Notes: a model not told the origin generated them from the letters alone. A DNA stretch of 64,000 nt from Eriocheir sinensis (GCF_024679095.1 NW_026110519.1:371270-435269); one strand, 5' to 3'. Positions 1-10,237 are shown, counted from the first letter of the stretch. Made by a program: numbers and translations.

Positions 1-30
1 TTCTTCTAGCTTGCAACAACAACACCAAAC

Positions 31-711
31 TTAAAGTTGACCCTCGGACGAGACTGTTTTACTGACGTGATGAGAAGATGACTGACCAATCGCTCTCTTG
101 TAAGCGATGAGATTGTTGTTGTCCAAGCGACGTATTTCGTAATTGTTGCAATCTATTATGATTAACTTGAAGTCGCCGATTATGTACGTTCCTTTGGAAC
201 GGGTTCGTACTCTGTGCGCCACAGCACATGCAAGATTAGGACAATTTTCATTCAAACACGACCGCATGTGTTCCTTCAATATGTATTTGTACAGTTTGGC
301 TATGGGGCAGTTGTGTCTGTCGTACACGTGTGTGAGAATGCGTTTGAACAGACTGCAGGTCGCATTACATTGGTTATTAGTACATCTGGTGTAGTGAGCA
401 AAGGTAGTGTAAAATACATCCTGAATGTTCTTATCTTGGTTGTTGATGTTTAGAATCACATAGTAAAGTATTTTAGCGTTAACTTGGCAAAGATTATTTT
501 CATTTGACGCACTGGATTTTTTCAATTCAATTTTAGACTTGTTATCGAGACAAGTAGGCAAAGAGGAATTCAAGAACATCCTCGATGGAATCGAACATCG
601 CATCACAGAGAACGATTTGCGAGACACTGTCGATCACCTGTCGTCCGAAGATAATTTTATTTTACTCTTACTGTCCGATACATTCCCATTCAGTCTTTCA
701 TACGGAGACAT
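31..711 (-). pseudogene. TAZ-like zinc-finger protein gene, broken by one stop
   Basis: The minus frame can start at an ATG at 711. It meets an in-frame TGA near 637 and then stays open to 31. The open part has two clean HCCC clusters, H-x3-C-x4-C-x3-C and H-x3-C-x4-C-x4-C (about 396 down to 224), with a weaker middle cluster between them. This is the layout of a TAZ zinc finger, the CBP/p300 domain that binds transactivation segments of transcription factors. No acetyltransferase or bromodomain follows, so it is not a host CBP gene. From memory, nimaviruses have been reported to carry a TAZ/CBP-like gene, which fits a viral origin but is not proof. The start overlaps the end of the basic-protein gene by about 20 bp, a viral style of packing. 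A stand-alone zinc-finger gene of unknown origin remains possible. Confidence 0.45.
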
Positions 712-923
712 TTCTTCATTTGCTTGATGATTGATTTTTTCATGCATGTCGAAGGTTTTGATCTGGCCTTACCCAGTCTCTTCTTATTCGTCTTCTTAAT
801 CATCTGATCGTTCAGCTTGAGGCGCTTAGTGCGTCGCCTCTTCTTCCCGGTGGCATCTGTCTTACCCTCGGTCTTCCGACGGCGCCCTTTTTTGTTGGCT
901 CGTCTAATTGTCAAAGCTGCCAT
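690..923 (-). CDS. small, highly basic protein (77 aa), possible DNA-condensing protein
   Basis: This frame starts with ATG at 923 and is intact. By my count 32 of 77 residues are Lys or Arg, in runs such as KKRRRTKR, with no hydrophobic segment. Such a composition suits nucleic-acid binding or packaging, as in the protamine-like or VP15-like basic proteins of large DNA viruses, or a nucleolar signal. It runs the same way as the TAZ-like gene and overlaps its start, so the two may share a transcript. No family signature beyond composition is visible, so the role is inferred from charge and context. Confidence 0.4.
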   Translation of the reverse strand: MAALTIRRANKKGRRRKTEGKTDATGKKRRRTKRLKLNDQMIKKTNKKRLGKARSKPSTCMKKSIIKQMKKCLRMKD

Positions 924-1377
924 CGTCGATTAACTTTAACCAGATAAATATTTAGAATTCGTCGCAGACGGCAGAGTGATTCCTCGGGTGTTAGAGTGAT
1001 TCTTCGGGTGTTTGGCTCTCTTGCTTTTTCCTAATTTATTTGTAGGTCTTCAACAATACCGGCTGGTCACATTACTTTTTATTCCGTCTTGTGTGCAGAA
1101 CAGGTGTGTAAATGTGCGTGTTTTGGATTTACAAAGTCGACTTTAAAAACAAAAAGAGGAGGAGAATGGTAGGATTCTTTACGAAATATTACCAGATTAA
1201 AGATGTAGCTGCACATGACGGTATCCGTACAAGGCGTATCTATCGAGTCACCTCAAATTCTATCCAAAATAAATTCGGATCGATCTAAGTTAGACCCCTT
1301 TTTAAACTAAATTACAGTTGATAAAAATACGGTCTTCGGCGTAACGCTATTTAAGATCATCAAAAATATTAACTTGG
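924..1377. other. non-coding gap
   Basis: No convincing reading frame. Short near-repeats such as the paired 'gagtgattcctcgggtgtt' and 'gagtgattcttcgggtgtt' lie at 975-1012. This gap separates the minus-strand genes from a plus-strand gene and could hold promoters for both; no clear TATA element was singled out. Confidence 0.3.
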
Positions 1378-1892
1378 CAAGTAGTCGCGTCCGATTTAGA
1401 ATCTGTCGTTACCGCGTTTGAATTGAATGCCGATGCTGAGTCGTTGATGTCTAAAAAAAAAAAGCTACTTAACGAAAAAATTTTGAACAGAAGAAAAAAA
1501 AATGGAACTGTTCAAGATTATTGTTCGAATCTAAGCTGAATTGGAAAATAGAGCAAATCAACAAGAAGTATTTCAACAACACAGAACTCGAATTACTTAA
1601 ACCGATGTTAAAAAACATCGGTGAATATCCCAGTGACTTCGACACTCCGTTCGATGTCGCGTTGCAGTCTCTCATCGATATCGGAGATTTGTTTATCCAA
1701 ACGTGTGTGTTAGAAATGCAAAGTAAATTGTATGAACAGGCACGGACATTCAGTTTAGATTCCAGAACGTACATTGTTGATCAGATGACTAACAATTTTA
1801 ACGCTTTGGAAAATCGACTCGAGGAAATAAAAAAGAAGCAAGTCATAGTCAATGCATTGTCACTGGGAATAAAAACAATTGGGTGTGAATAG
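1378..1892 (+). pseudogene. unknown gene, copy 1 of a duplicated pair
   Basis: The plus frame at 1521-1892 encodes a hydrophilic, helical protein with motifs such as YFNNTELELLKPML and NALENRLEEIKKK. The same gene is found again at 8735-9212. Upstream (1440-1520) the match continues but this copy has A-run indels and a stop before the main frame. Its 5' junction near 1528 differs from copy 2, as if a segment were lost or inverted. The end also differs, because copy 1 lacks the tail seen in copy 2. Neither copy is clearly intact. I recognise no family; the setting suggests a viral gene. Confidence 0.4.
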
Positions 1893-2220
1893 TGTATGTA
1901 ATGCATTGTCAGGTAAAAGTTCTTGACGTGTAGTTTTGCAGATTGGGTGTAAATAAAAACCATTTTGCTTTCTTATTTTTTTTATTTCATTACACGGTGC
2001 ACTCATTCGGCAACAAGTGCATTGTTGTCCTTCGGCAACGAGTGTTTTGGGAACAAAAACAATTTCTTGATGTGTCTCGGAAAAGGTAAAGCTTTCCCTA
2101 TAGCCACGACACGACAGAAGAATAAACTAAAACAATCTGTAAATTCTTATTTTTATTTATTACACATAATCATTGCAATGCTTCTTCTTATCTTGTCAGG
2201 AGTCCATCCAACGGCTCTGT
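1893..2220. other. non-coding gap with small direct repeats
   Basis: No supported gene. Short repeated words occur, including 'attgggtgt', 'caatgcattgtca' and 'gcaacgagtg / gcaacaagtg' (1850-2045). They look like a decayed tandem repeat between convergent genes. Confidence 0.3.
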
Positions 2221-2784
2221 TTACTTGTGCATCAATTCGAGTATATTTTGAATCAGGAGTGAGATTTCTGGTCTGTGTTTAATTGCAGAGTTGATCATCA
2301 TGAACAGCGTCCGTTGAATCGTGTTGTCGAGCGCTAAGGTTTGAAAAGTGGATTTATCAACGCAGTCCCCGAATGTCGAAGAATTTGCAGAATAGATGAT
2401 GTTGTAAGCAATCTTAGCGAAAATGTACACTGCGCAGTCAGACGTTTTACATCGCGTGGATCGAACCTCCGGAGGAATGAACCTTGCGTTAAAATGAAAA
2501 TAATCTATGTTCTGAAATTTGTACTCGAGAGGCAGCAAACCACCGAGGATGACCAATTTCGGCTGAAGACCATTTTTCCAGTCGAAAGAAAAACTGTTTA
2601 GAGAAGTGAAGTATACCGTCAGACCGTTATTTCTCAAGCGTTGAATTATGCTTCCCATCTCGACAACGATGAAAAAGATTCGGTTGTTTAGTTGACAACA
2701 CTCCAGGTGTAGCAGCAATAAGAGTACAACTCTTATGTGGTAGCGGACAAGAGTTCTGTTGACAATTGAGACAAAGTCGCACAT
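2221..2784 (-). CDS. unknown protein, 187 aa, with an N-terminal hydrophobic stretch
   Basis: The ATG at 2784 opens an intact 187-residue frame. Residues about 17-28 hold a leucine-rich hydrophobic stretch (VVLLLLLHL) that could be a signal anchor. The rest is mixed and aromatic-rich with scattered cysteines, ending in a helical tail. It could also start at the internal Met near residue 43, which would drop the hydrophobic part. No recognised domain. It has no introns and sits among the other virus-like genes. Confidence 0.4.
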   Translation of the reverse strand: MCDFVSIVNRTLVRYHIRVVLLLLLHLECCQLNNRIFFIVVEMGSIIQRLRNNGLTVYFTSLNSFSFDWKNGLQPKLVILGGLLPLEYKFQNIDYFHFNARFIPPEVRSTRCKTSDCAVYIFAKIAYNIIYSANSSTFGDCVDKSTFQTLALDNTIQRTLFMMINSAIKHRPEISLLIQNILELMHK

Positions 2785-2904
2785 TCACTAGCAGCAGTCA
2801 AGTATGTGCAATTCGTCTTGTTAAACCTCACAGCCACATCTATTACATTGGAATCTTATCTTCACTATTCAGTTATCGACATGTAGCAGCAGTCAGTTGC
2901 TCGG

Positions 2905-3489
2905 ATGGGCACGACATCGTCTTGCACCACCAGTAGGCTCCGCTCACCGCTCACAAGAGTTCAGTTGATGTGGAGGTTGGCACGACACCTGTGGATGCAA
3001 TTCGTCTTCTTACACCAACGAATTGCACAGATGAACCAACAAATTACAGATCTGACCGTAGATAAAGAAAATGCAACCCAAAAAATAACAGAATTGGAGG
3101 AAAGTATTAATAACAAAGACGTCGAGATCCAAACATATCAGGAAAGCATTATTAACAAAGACGTCGAGATTAAAACATTGAACGATGAAAATTTGATAAA
3201 TTATCAAAAGTACGTTTCCTGTGAAGCCGAGTACAAAAAGAGCAACGAACTCTTAAAAAACACATTATTCACTGAAGGTAACAAAGTAACTGAATTAGAA
3301 ACACAAGTAACAAGCCTTAGCACCGAATTAAGTGAAAAGACAAATAAATTAAGTATATGTGAAAAAACTATAAAGGGTAATGATTTTAAGATTGCACAGA
3401 TGAACACATCGCTAGAGAATCTAAAAAAAAAAACGCTTAATAAAACTACAGAGATTGACGAATGCTGGAGAGAGGGCGAGAGCTTATAG
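2905..3489 (+). CDS. coiled-coil protein, unknown
   Basis: From the Met at 3031 onward nearly the whole product is a heptad-type coiled coil rich in Glu, Lys, Asn, Leu and Ile. It includes an imperfect internal repeat, 'INNKDVEIQTYQESI' then 'INKDVEIKTLNDENL'. It ends in a TAG at 3487-3489, followed by GC-rich sequence. The frame is open upstream to 2905, but that part looks like non-coding DNA, so the Met at 3031 is the better start (about 152 aa). A structural or scaffold role is a guess from shape only. Confidence 0.4.
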   Translation: MGTTSSCTTSRLRSPLTRVQLMWRLARHLWMQFVFLHQRIAQMNQQITDLTVDKENATQKITELEESINNKDVEIQTYQESIINKDVEIKTLNDENLINYQKYVSCEAEYKKSNELLKNTLFTEGNKVTELETQVTSLSTELSEKTNKLSICEKTIKGNDFKIAQMNTSLENLKKKTLNKTTEIDECWREGESL

Positions 3490-3595
3490 CCACGCACGCA
3501 GCGCGCGGCGCAGCCGTTCCAGCAACGGATCTGTTATTTAAAGTCTTGAAAAAAGTGCGTGCAATCATTACGTGAATTTGCTCGCGCAGACCAAC

Positions 3596-4006
3596 ATGGA
3601 TTATGAAACGAAAAACAAAACAATTAAAGATTACGTCAGCAACATATCCATCCAAGCATGCAACAAATCAAAAGAGGAACGGCGCAGAATCGGCTACGGA
3701 CAAACTGTCGAAGAAACAAACGTCATCGACACTAACGTGAAATATTTCCAGTGTGTGTTCAACCGGATATACGAATGCTTCCACAGCAGCGAGTCCAACC
3801 CGCCGCCGCGCCGCCACTCGTCAGACGCCGTACCCATTCTACACACGAGAGAGCGATGTGGGAACAAGTACGAGAGAGTCAACAAACGCGTGTACTATAA
3901 CGTGATCGACGAATTGAACGAGTTGAAGGACTTTGTCATGAGTGTCAGAGACTTTACCAAGCGTTTCAACCCAGATGGTGTGTCTCCATGTTACTTCGAC
4001 TCGTAG
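3596..4006 (+). CDS. unknown protein, about 136 aa
   Basis: The preferred start is the ATG at 3596; the frame is open a little further upstream, to 3572, without a convincing start. The product is charged, with a Pro/Arg patch near the middle (NPPPRRHSS) and a helical C-terminal half ending CYFDS. It lies 107 bp after the coiled-coil gene on the same strand. It has no transmembrane segment and no family match that I recognise. The frame is intact. Confidence 0.4.
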   Translation: MDYETKNKTIKDYVSNISIQACNKSKEERRRIGYGQTVEETNVIDTNVKYFQCVFNRIYECFHSSESNPPPRRHSSDAVPILHTRERCGNKYERVNKRVYYNVIDELNELKDFVMSVRDFTKRFNPDGVSPCYFDS

Positions 4007-4430
4007 ATCCCGACGACAGTTATTAATTTATACAAAACTCATATCTCATTTATTTTACAAAGTTTACTCTTTTAATACAAAGTAATGCAAGCAAAACATT
4101 TTAATTTGTCTTTTACATTTTCATACAGATAATTATGTTCTCTAAGTAAACCTCTCCATTTCTTTGATTCTAGGGGATGCCTTTTCTTTTTCTTGGCTCA
4201 CGGCATCCGTCCCAGTTAGCTTTAAGCTAGAGTTTTTTAAGGAAGCACCCTGCTGTTTGACAATTTGTGAGTCTACGTTTCTCCTTCTGAGAAGAGGTTC
4301 TCTTGTGACCTGCATGACTGGAACATGCCGAGATAAATTGCCGTGGTCTTCCTGTTTGGCACCTCGCCTCAGGGGTCCAGAATTGGACGGAGATCTCGAC
4401 ACGTAGAGTTCTTTGACACTTCAGAATCTG
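4007..4430 (-). other. AT-rich gap with a weak minus-strand frame
   Basis: 4007-4140 is AT-rich and contains possible poly-A signals for the plus-strand gene. A minus frame at 4142-4402 (86 aa, basic, low hydrophobicity) lies just downstream of the minus-strand gene ending at 4431. It could be that gene's former C-terminal part after a frameshift, or chance. Confidence 0.2.
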
Positions 4431-5550
4431 TCAAAACTTTCTTCTGGCGTACGACTGTTGTTTTTTAAATATGTTGAAGTTGATGCTGCACCCGCTGCTC
4501 CACTTGGACGTGCTCGGATCAAAAATAAGACTGTGTTGTTTTCCCTCCGAGCAAAAGACGTTTCCGAATTGGTATTGGCGCGGATAAACAATCAGCCTGT
4601 TGGCCACCAACGCGACGTGAAGGCCCAGTGGTGTCACGACGCAAGCCACATTCGAGTCGTTAGCCGAAACGATTTCTATTTCTCTAGAGATATCGGCGGG
4701 TAGAATACCTAATTTAAAATCTCTTACAACCTGAATGTAATTCTTCAAAAAATTATTTCGACGAACCGACTTAGACAATTCTAATTTGTCGAACTTCAAA
4801 TTCAGAAACGGGTGAACGTCGTTGAACGCTGCAGAGGACGACTTGCGGAGGCGGGCGGATGCTGCCGGCGGCGGAAGGTCGGAGACGGTGTCTAAATCAG
4901 GTTGCTCCTCTGTGACTGCTGCTGCAGGTGTCGGCGTGGGTCCAGGTCCTGTCGTAATGGGTATAGCGGGCTTCAGCACCATGTATTGGCGCGGATAAAC
5001 AATCAGCCTGTTGGCCACCAACGCGACGTGAAGGCCCAGTGGTGTCACGACGCAAGCCACATTCGAGTCGTTAGCCGAAACGATTTCTATTTCTCTAGAG
5101 ATATCGGCGGGTAGAATACCTAATTTAAAATCTCTTACAACCTGAATGTAGTTCTTCAAAAAATTATTTCGACGAACCGACTTAGACAATTCTAATTTGT
5201 CGAACTTCAAATTCAGAAACGGGTGAACGTCGTTGAACGCTGCAGAGGACGACTTGCGGAGGCGGGCGGATGCTGCCGGCGGCGGAAGGTCGGAGACGGT
5301 GTCTAAATCAGGTTGCTCCTCTGTGACTGCTGCTGCAGGTGTCGGCGTGGGTCCAGGTCCTGTCGTAATGGGTATAGCGGGCTTCAGCACCATTCCGCCG
5401 TACTTTCTCGTCTCTAAGTCGAGATACTGTGAAATCAATCCGTTGATGTAGTTTTTTTCCGACTTGTGTCTCGAGTAAACTGGCCCTCTTGTGAGACAGG
5501 CGACCGCCGTCAGCTTCGCTCAGCGAGCGTTTTCTTTTACCAGCAGACAT
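4431..5550 (-). pseudogene. unknown gene with an NLS-like start, a frameshift and a tandem internal duplication
   Basis: The ATG at 5550 begins a basic, NLS-like head (GKRKRSL). The rest of the coding signal continues in another frame, open from about 5520 and with its homologous-looking part from about 5490, so a frameshift in the G-run near 5488-5492 is likely. The body has a Pro/Thr/Ala-rich linker (TTGPGPTPTPAAAV) and a helical and beta-rich domain. It is present twice because 411 bp (137 codons) are duplicated in tandem without breaking the frame. The frame closes at 4431. The product resembles no family I know; a nuclear or virion role is a guess. Confidence 0.4.
4572..5393. repeat. 411-bp tandem duplication inside a gene
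   Basis: 4572-4982 and 4983-5393 are the same sequence; I see one difference (gtaattcttc versus gtagttcttc). The unit is a multiple of three, so the frame is kept. The near identity means the duplication is recent, or is an assembly artefact. Confidence 0.9.
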
Positions 5551-5624
5551 GCTGCTGCCTCGTTGCACGGACACGGATACTCATTGAAATTGGGTAACGT
5601 GGGTATAGGGTCCTTAAAATTCTT

Positions 5625-6056
5625 TTACGCTTCTTCAGATTTATATTTCAAACCCTGGGTGTGTAGACTACCCCCCGACAGACGCAGACGCACGATGTTG
5701 CTGGTAAAACTATTCGTTTGAATCAAACTGCAGAGTCTGGGTTTCTCGACGGTTGGTCGTTCGACGCTCTCTCTCACGAAGGTGTCGCCAAGTAAGGGGC
5801 AGTCGTCACCGACTTCGATTGTGTCGTCTGACAGTACGCATTCCTCTTTCTCTTCGCTGCCGTCGTCTTGATACCGCTGCTGCCGTTCTTGATGATTCAA
5901 GAGATCCAACTCGAGCGGATCAAAATCACTGTACACGACGTCGACAAAGCTGTCAAAATTCAACGACGCAAGACTCTTGTCGTGTTTCTGCAACCTAGAA
6001 CACAAAGAAACTAAATTCGAATTGGTTAGCGATCCGGTAGAGAGAATCAGTCCCAT
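5625..6056 (-). CDS. acidic unknown protein
   Basis: The ATG at 6056 gives 143 aa; the frame stays open upstream past 6110 through an acidic stretch (DEEEDSD), so the true start may be further up. The middle is rich in Asp and Glu. The end at 5625 lies 75 bp before the next minus-strand gene starts (5550), suggesting a gene string. No domain is recognised. Confidence 0.4.
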   Translation of the reverse strand: MGLILSTGSLTNSNLVSLCSRLQKHDKSLASLNFDSFVDVVYSDFDPLELDLLNHQERQQRYQDDGSEEKEECVLSDDTIEVGDDCPLLGDTFVRESVERPTVEKPRLCSLIQTNSFTSNIVRLRLSGGSLHTQGLKYKSEEA

Positions 6057-6119
6057 GAACGCAGCTGTTATAAGTATTTCTTGCGTGCGATCCGAATCTT
6101 CTTCCTCATCCAGATGACT

Positions 6120-8660
6120 AGTGGTTACACTTGTGTTAATATGTGACTTTGCGACGGCGTTAGACGGATTGTGAACTCTCGCCTACCTAACAGAAGAGTG
6201 TACAAAATCTTACAAGCATTAAGAGCAACTAGAGAGTTGCATTGTTGGTCTAGATGCACAATGCCCGAGTACGTTGCAGATGTTACAGTTGTGTTAATGT
6301 GTGACTTTGCGTCGGCGTTAGACGGATTGTGAACTCTTGCCTACGAGTCTTACTTTATAATGTATCCAACGTGCAACGTACTCCGAGGTGACTCATATGT
6401 TACACCAACAGATTCTGAATAGGAGATGTAGTTGAATATAAAGTTGTAGTTGAATATAAAGTTGAGATGTAGTACACAAGAGCAACTAGAGAGTTACATT
6501 GTGAAGTCTAGACCGAGTACGTTGCAGATGTTACAGTTGTGTTAATATGTGACTTACAGCGGAGTGTACAAAATCTTACAAGCATTAAGAGCAACTAGAG
6601 AGTTGCATTGTTGGTCTAGACGCACCGCGCACCGTCGCGACTCACATGACAAAGCTAACGCGAGACAACTCTATTCAGTATCCGAATCTGTTCGAAAGGT
6701 CTCACATTCACTGGGCAACTTACTCTTCGAACAGATTCTGATAGAACAGATTCTGAATAGAGTTGTCATCGTCACGTTCAAGAGGTAGAGATACATGTCT
6801 TGACGATTGTCTGGAGTTCTTCAGACTTTGTCATGTGAGTCTGTACACTCCGCTGTTAGGTAGGCAAGAGTTCTTCAACAAAGAAGAAGTCTTAACTTAC
6901 ATTTGCATGCGCGCAGAGAGACCCATGCAAATGTCACACACAACTAGAGAGTTGCTGCGAACAGATTCAGATAGAACAGAATATAGTTACGATACGATTC
7001 TGAACTCTGTAGTGTGTGACACATCTCGACTTATGCAGGATGTAGAGATACATGTCTTGACGATTGTCTGGAATATGTTAGCACTGTACGACAAGGACGA
7101 CAAGGTCTCACATTCACTGGGCAACTTACGAATGTCACACACAACTAGAGAGTTTCTGTTCTGTCACACACAACTAGAATATAGTTAAGATACGATTCTG
7201 AACTCTGTAGCGTGTGACACATTCAAGAGGTATAGTATTGCTGCAGGTCATCTCGACTTATGCAAGACATGTAGAGATTGTTTGTCTGGCATGCAATGTA
7301 AGTTAAGACTTCTTCTTTGTTGTTGAAGAACTCTGGCCTACCTAACACGCTAGCTCAAGTGGGGTCCAACATCTGACGATTTCGTTTCATAAGAGTCTCC
7401 TGAGCGGTAACCTAAAATTTGCAAGTCTCTCTGAGGGGGACGCCAAAGAGACAGAGTGGGGTCCGGATCTACATGGGGGTCTGTACATAACAAGTCTAAT
7501 TTGTTGTTACATGCCAGTAGGGAGTTGTGTGATGAGACACCCAACAATGTAACTCTCTGGTGTTGTATGATATGTGTGTGTCACCCCAGCAATGCAACTG
7601 TGCTGGCTGCTGCTAGTGACATGTGTCTCTACACTCTATTCAGAATATGTTAAGACTAACTCTAAGACTTTGCTTTGCTGTAGGAATTCTGAATTCTGAA
7701 TAGAGAGTTAAGATGTAGTGTTGTAGTGTACACAGCAGGTCAGCAGGTGTCGCGAATGTCTGACACTGTCCGGTATTCAAGAATTAAGATGTAGTATACA
7801 CAGTGTTGGGTGCAGAGATACCCGTCCAACGTGTAACGTCGTGCAGTTGCACGTCTCGTGTGTGAAGAGACACCCCAGCAATGCAACTCTCTGGTGGTGG
7901 ACGTGTGTGACATGTAGAGACAACCTAGATGCAGTCAAACGTGACGATGACAACTTTGGTGAATGTGAGACCTTGTCGTTATCACAGTTGCATTGCCTGA
8001 CGCATCCACAATCCATAGCTGGGGTGTCTCCACGACACATAAGTTGCATTGCATAAATTGTGTACGACAGACATCCAACACTCTGTAGTCATCGTCACGT
8101 TAGACTTTGTCAGCGTTAGACTTGATCGAAGGTAAAGTAGAGAGAGACACACGTCCAACACTAGAGAGTTTTATATTCAGAATCTGTTGGTGTAGTGTGT
8201 GACATGTAGACACTCAACAGCTGTAACATCTGCAACGTACTCGGTCTAGACTTTGGTGATGAGTTAAGATAAGATTCTGTACACTCCGCTGTTAGGTAGG
8301 CAAGAGTTCACAATCCGTCTAACGCCGACGCAGTCACATATTAACCAACTGTAACATCTGCAACCTTTGGTATGTAAGTTGAACTCTTGCCTACCTAACA
8401 GCGGAATGTAGAGATTGGAACGTCGACTCACATGACAAAGTCAAACGTGACGATGACAACTTTGGTGAATGTGAGACCTTGTCGTTATGAATGTCACAGT
8501 TGCATTGCCTGACGCATCCACAATCCATAGCTGGGGTGTCTCCACGACACATAAGTTGCATTGCATAAGTTGTGTACGACACACGTTCATCGTCACGTTA
8601 GACTTTGTCATGTGAGTCGACGTTCCAATCTGTACACTTAATATTTAACTGCATCACATA
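6120..8660. repeat. mosaic of shuffled short repeat modules in both orientations
   Basis: About 2.5 kb without a supported gene. It is built from words of 15-75 bp that recur in new orders and on both strands. Examples: the block at 6185-6253 returns at 6553-6623; 'gtagagatacatgtcttgac' is at 6786 and 7041; 6979-7023 returns at 7168-7213 with two changes; 7985-8056 returns at 8499-8569; 'ctgttaggtaggcaagag' (6853, 8292) is the complement of 'gcctacctaacag' words (6181, 8389). It may be a homologous-repeat region of a virus scrambled by recombination, or a nested set of short insertions. Confidence 0.7.
8410..8632. repeat. inverted repeat of about 44 bp
   Basis: 8410-8453 and 8589-8632 are near-perfect reverse complements sharing 'ggaacgtcgactcacatgac'. 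They enclose 135 bp that are themselves a copy of another module from 7.95-8.05 kb. Confidence 0.75.
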
Positions 8661-8734
8661 TTCATGACCACTACACACAATGAATGTCTCTACATGTCAG
8701 TTACTACGAACATATTGAACAGATTCGCAATAGA

Positions 8735-9212
8735 GTCGTTGATGTCTAAAAAAATGTTAAGCTACTTAACGAAAATTCTATTGAACAGAGTGAAAACCAT
8801 GGAACTGTTCAAAGATTATTGTTCCTCGATTTTGACTGAGTATAAAAATGACGTGAATTGGAAAATAGTGCAAATCAACAAGAAGTATTTCAACAACACA
8901 GAACTCGAATTACTTAAACCGATGTTAAAAAAACATCGGTGAATATCAGTCGACTTCGACACTCCGTTCGATGTCGCGTTGCAGTCTCTCATCGATATCG
9001 GAGATTTGTTTATCCAAACGTGTGTTTAAATGCAAAGTAAATTGTATGAACAGTTGATTTGCACTATTTTCCAATTCAGCTTAGATTCCAGAACGTACAT
9101 TGTTGATCAGATGACTAACAATTTTAACGCTTTGGAAAATCGACTCGAGGAAATAAAAAAGAAGCAAGTCGACATAGATAAGTTGTTAGTGACAATCAGA
9201 TTTATACTTTAA
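8735..9212 (+). pseudogene. unknown gene, copy 2 of the duplicated pair
   Basis: This aligns with 1440-1860. It keeps a better 5' half, with an ATG at 8801 and motifs MELFKDYCSS and YKNDVNWKIV, but has an extra A in the run near 8930 that shifts the frame. A reverse-complement copy of its own segment 8856-8879 is inserted at 9053-9077, replacing sequence that is normal in copy 1. The two copies are therefore broken in different ways. The product is helical and of unknown family. Confidence 0.4.
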
Positions 9213-9887
9213 TCGAGCATGCTGTGCAAGGTCCTGAGCGGGGTTTGATAATCGTAACCGAAAGGTGCGATTAATCGATCTATTATAGACGTTAAGAGTG
9301 TGTGATGGGTTTGACCTTCTTTCAACATCATGATGACGTCGTACAACGCCATTGAAAAATTCAACAAGTAAAATGCAAAGCATGCCTGGCTAGCTCCGTT
9401 TTTACGTTCTTTGAATTTTAGAAAAGGTGAAGTATCGCCGAAAATAGGTCGACGTCTCTTTACTAAGAGAGAGACGTTCTTCTCGCTGCAGTAATTTGAA
9501 AAGAAGAGTATGCTCGCAGGTATCCGCTCTGCTGCGTTGACTTTTAACATGAGAATACAAGTGTTGACACACTCCTTCAAATTTTTGAGACTCCTCAGCG
9601 TTGATTTGTAAAAGGAAACGTTGCTAGAGAAAGAGAAATAAATATTCTGAACCGCGTCTACGGCTTCGTTGAAATATAGTTCTGTCATCGTTTTTTTTAT
9701 CAGAGTTATCATCGCTGATCGATGCCTTCCATGCCTTCATAAACTCTTCGATGTTTTTGACCAAAACTATTATTTTCTTATTTTCATCTTCGTTATGAGG
9801 AATATCTTTTAATAGTTGATTTAAGGTAATTTCTTCGTTCGGGTTGGCGTATAACATACCGGTGTGTACATAACACATTCGTTCCAA
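9209..9887 (-). pseudogene. unknown gene split by a frameshift
   Basis: The ATG at 9887 opens a frame whose sense part ends near 9700. A second frame continues from about 9712 to 9209 with a helical, Leu/Phe-rich product (FAFYLLNFSMALYDVIMML). The switch lies at a T-run near 9690-9698, so one gene of about 225 codons with a single indel is likely. No family is recognised. Its 3' end meets the end of copy 2 of the duplicated gene. Confidence 0.35.
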
Positions 9888-9943
9888 TATACGAAATCAA
9901 TTCACACAACGACCCTAAGACTTCAAGATAACTGTCTAAGACT

Positions 9944-10237
9944 TCAGTTGACCATCAAGACAAAGTCAGAGAAAGATTGTAATATGGTTCTAACCGAATT
10001 ATTTTTATTGGAAGGGATTAGGTTATTACCAAACAGTAGCGATTCGTGTTTGTAGATCGCCATCCTGTCGATGTCTTTCGTTATGAATCGTATCACGTTG
10101 CTCTTGTTCGACGTCACGTCGGGAATGTCAGATTTAGCGGCTTGGTATCTGTCCAACAAATAAACTTCGTTAACTCCGTCATTCGGAGTAGCAACAACAA
10201 AGCAAAACGTAAAAGAATCCACTACACTAAAAAACAT
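9944..10237 (-). CDS. unknown protein, up to 97 aa
   Basis: The frame opens at 10237 and includes MFFSVVDSF at its head. The body is mixed hydrophobic and polar (SFTFCFVVATPND, then EVYLLDRYQAAKS). It lies divergent to the repeat-headed acidic gene to the right. It may be the N-terminal part of a larger gene that continued leftward, since the next minus-strand gene begins only 57 bp away. Confidence 0.35.
   Translation of the reverse strand: MFFSVVDSFTFCFVVATPNDGVNEVYLLDRYQAAKSDIPDVTSNKSNVIRFITKDIDRMAIYKHESLLFGNNLIPSNKNNSVRTILQSFSDFVLMVN

Noticed and set aside
143..453. Plus-strand frames opposite the TAZ-like gene
   Set aside because: Shadow frames; the cysteine/histidine spacing makes sense only on the minus strand.
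5753..5998. Arg/Ser-rich plus frame
   Set aside because: Antisense shadow of the acidic minus-strand gene.
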